17,783 bases of DNA. Source: Nitrososphaerota archaeon (lineage in GTDB: Archaea; Thermoproteota; Nitrososphaeria; Nitrososphaerales; Gagatemarchaeaceae). A model generated the notes under the pieces. That model ran no database searches and had not been told where the DNA came from. It saw only the letters and a list, made by a program, of their open reading frames with translations. Shown piece by piece: positions 17,101-17,783 of the stretch. The translations under genes and the position numbers were made by a program. The DNA is taken from positions 1 through 17,783 of the forward strand of contig VBPK01000076.1 in the NCBI GenBank assembly GCA_005877225.1, given 5' to 3'. How positions within the stretch are numbered: position 1 is the stretch's first letter; each line of letters starts with the position of its first letter.

Positions 17101-17163
17101 AATGGTGCGGAGGTCACATTGGCGCCCTTCTACGACCCAGAGGGGAAGAGATTGAGGGCATGA
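14101..17163 (+). CDS. mgdC: N-methylglutamate dehydrogenase / sarcosine oxidase alpha subunit (MgdC/SoxA-like)
   Basis: This large subunit has 1020 aa. After about 30 variable residues comes a 2Fe-2S ferredoxin-like domain with Cys74, Cys79, Cys82 and Cys95 (RGLLCVSGRCPNCLM). An FAD Rossmann fold starts at VIGGGPCGIFAALEAG (near 195), and a second dinucleotide fold has AVVVSNNDSGLGVARTLMDAG. A BFD-type 2Fe-2S site has Cys564, Cys566, Cys599 and Cys604 (CVCEDV, GPCQGKMC). A folate-binding GcvT domain begins near residue 653 (HYKHIELGARIMDMGEW) and fills the C-terminus, including GFVGETGWEIHFP. It would receive the substrate methyl carbon on tetrahydrofolate as methylene. The frame is open from 14023 inside mgdB; ATG 14101 is chosen, 2 nt after that stop. 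Sarcosine is an alternative substrate. Confidence 0.92.
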   Translation: MEGARPTNSEERDGRSKEPSPSELLDRSKMLNFEFNGRRMSAFEGDTVASALYASGVRIFSRSFKYHRPRGLLCVSGRCPNCLMSVDGVPNVKACTERVRAGMKVKSQNCWPSLEHDIFSVIDKIGRFLPVGFYYKTFINPPIEWSRVEWIIRRLTGLGDIEEEIASATGKGPKDGRSIISSSFEHLNLQADVAVIGGGPCGIFAALEAGNAGARVVLVDDQPALGGHLRYSGETLSIDVATGEGAYSGLKSSAVASTLEKAVRDRPNMTVLDNSTAFGIYESNLIGIVRGNSEIRLRAEQLVFATGAHEFPSVFQNNDLPEVFLGRGMQRLINLYGVIPGKRAVVVSNNDSGLGVARTLMDAGVKLEAYIDSRKAVGAPETLAEIEDAKVQTFLGWAVKEARGSKHVSSIVICEVDNEGELVHGTERVVSCDLVSLSTGFETEAWLLNQTGSRTIYDELLREFIPRELKPTVYVCGDLTGIHDLNIAIMQGKVAGLSAAANLPAMARSTELKVEYQRKSLETYSRLVSQYEGKYREGMKHTRGPEVLVVEYPGSDKMRKRFVCVCEDVVAKDISLATFEGFDDIETLKRYSTVTMGPCQGKMCSMPSLHLCSRVTGRSIAQTGRTVSRPPFVPVAMGALAGAELHPVKLTGIHYKHIELGARIMDMGEWKRPHVYTSVEEEYKAVRESVGVIDVSTLGRLDVKGRDAGKLLDFVYTHIFSTLKVGKSRYGVICDDAGIVLDDGTVTRLSETHYFITTTTGNVEFVEEWLVWWATALRLDAYITNVTAGLGAVNVAGPKARDLLRKLTTVDLSSGAFPYMNSAEGEVAGVPCILLRIGFVGETGWEIHFPAEFGEYFWDTLLEAGKEFGVKPFGVETQRVLRLEKKHVIVGQDTDALSNPFEADMAWTVKFEKEDFVGKAALVAAEKKEPERMLVGFVMKDSMVAHDGDQVFSQDGSRHIGFVTSSRFSPKVGRCVGMALVSPEYYKEGSLIRVKSDDALNGAEVTLAPFYDPEGKRLRA

Positions 17164-17199
17164 CGAAGCAGTGGGGTAGCATCAGGATGAGTGAGCGAG

Positions 17200-17783
17200 A
17201 TGCCAAGTAGGAGAACAGCCCTCCATCGCAGGCACGTGGAGTTGGGTGCCAAGATGGCAGACCTTGATGGATGGATTCTTCCGAGATTCTACAGAGGGGC
17301 GGAAGACGAGTTCAGGAATGTTCTCCGCTCCGTCGGAATATGCGACATCAGCCATTACGGGAAGGTTGACGTCAAGGGGACCGAGATCGACAAGTTCATG
17401 GAGAAGAACCTGTCCTCTGTAGTCATCCCAAGGAAGGCGGGAGAGGTCAAGCTTTCGAGTCAGGTATCAGAGCGAGATGTGAGGAGTAAGCGCTTCTCCT
17501 TGATTTACGCTTGCAGGCTGACGAAGGAGCGCGCGCTCCTCCTCACGCAACCGTTCAAGTCCACCTCCGTCCTTGACGTTGAGGGTATGCTGAAATTGGA
17601 GGACGGAGCAAATCTCACCAACGTCTCCTCGATCCTTGCTGGGTTCACAGTTGGGGGGCCGTCCAGCGAGGCGGTTCTCAGGAAGCTGGTTCAAGTGGAC
17701 TTGTCGGGTAGAGAGACAGGCGGACCTTTCTGCCTGGAGGCCGGCCTCGCAAAGGTCCACTCAACAATAGTGCGATTCGATGG
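17200..17783 (+). CDS. mgdD: N-methylglutamate dehydrogenase / sarcosine oxidase gamma subunit (MgdD/SoxG-like), 3' end outside window
   Basis: The frame is open from ATG 17200 (or in-frame GTG 17191, just after a TGA) to the window end, 194 codons, with no stop. It begins with ALHRRHVELGAKMADLDGW, then EDEFRNVLRSVGICDISHYG and KVDVKGTEIDKFM, and contains NVSSILAGFTVGGPSSEAVL. That fits the GcvT-like fold of SoxG, the gamma subunit that sits on the alpha subunit at the folate site. Position after mgdC, 36 nt downstream, is as expected for soxDAG order. The N-terminal 60 residues resemble the start of the GcvT domain of the preceding protein, more than I expect for SoxG; a stand-alone GcvT-like aminomethyltransferase is the main alternative. 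Confidence 0.75.
   Translation, partial: MPSRRTALHRRHVELGAKMADLDGWILPRFYRGAEDEFRNVLRSVGICDISHYGKVDVKGTEIDKFMEKNLSSVVIPRKAGEVKLSSQVSERDVRSKRFSLIYACRLTKERALLLTQPFKSTSVLDVEGMLKLEDGANLTNVSSILAGFTVGGPSSEAVLRKLVQVDLSGRETGGPFCLEAGLAKVHSTIVRFD

Noticed and set aside
1..17783. CRISPR arrays, tRNA or rRNA genes, prophage or replication origin
   Set aside because: No regularly spaced repeats, cloverleaf-like segments, rRNA sequence or phage/replication genes were seen; the only mobile trace is the transposase remnant.

Overview
The window looks archaeal. Arginine is coded mostly by AGG/AGA, several genes start with TTG or GTG, short TATA-like boxes replace -35/-10 promoters, gene pairs overlap by ATGA/GTGA, and the transposase remnant resembles archaeal IS6-like elements. 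A soil or thermal Nitrososphaerota/Thermoproteota-type archaeon is a reasonable guess, but the lineage is inference; there is no rRNA or other marker gene here.

Layout. (1) 1-1005: the end of a LivG-like gene and a complete LivF-like gene, the two ATPases of a branched-chain amino acid/amide/urea-type ABC importer. (2) 1021-2154, minus strand: a monomeric-sarcosine-oxidase-like flavoenzyme that keeps the family's catalytic residues. (3) 2250-7399: a compact urease operon, ureA-ureB-ureC-ureE-ureF-ureG-ureD. The catalytic residues of UreC are intact, but ureF appears to have lost an internal piece and to carry a frameshift that separates it from its C-terminal tail. (4) About 7530-8180: a decayed IS6-like transposase whose last fragment reads in frame into the next gene. 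(5) 8223-17783: a co-directional block of stand-alone glutamate-synthase domains (amidotransferase, GXGXG, FMN), a second degenerate FMN-domain paralogue, a GlnT/gamma-glutamylmethylamide-synthetase-like ligase, and homologues of the delta, alpha and gamma subunits of heterotetrameric sarcosine oxidase. The last gene runs off the window.

Block 5 matches the N-methylglutamate (NMG) pathway of methylamine oxidation known from bacteria: GmaS, MgsABC and MgdABCD. Methylamine is ligated to glutamate, converted to N-methylglutamate, and oxidised with release of the methyl carbon to a folate and recovery of glutamate. Two features set this version apart: an extra, apparently catalytically dead MgsC paralogue next to the normal one, and no MgdA (SoxB-like) subunit in the usual place before MgdB. 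The SoxA homologue keeps both iron-sulfur cysteine sets, which suggests electrons go to a carrier rather than directly to oxygen.

Together the genes suggest salvage of small nitrogen compounds: import, urea hydrolysis to ammonia, and methylamine or N-methyl amino acid oxidation giving ammonia/glutamate and one-carbon units. The transporter substrate and the exact amine substrate are not shown by the sequence.
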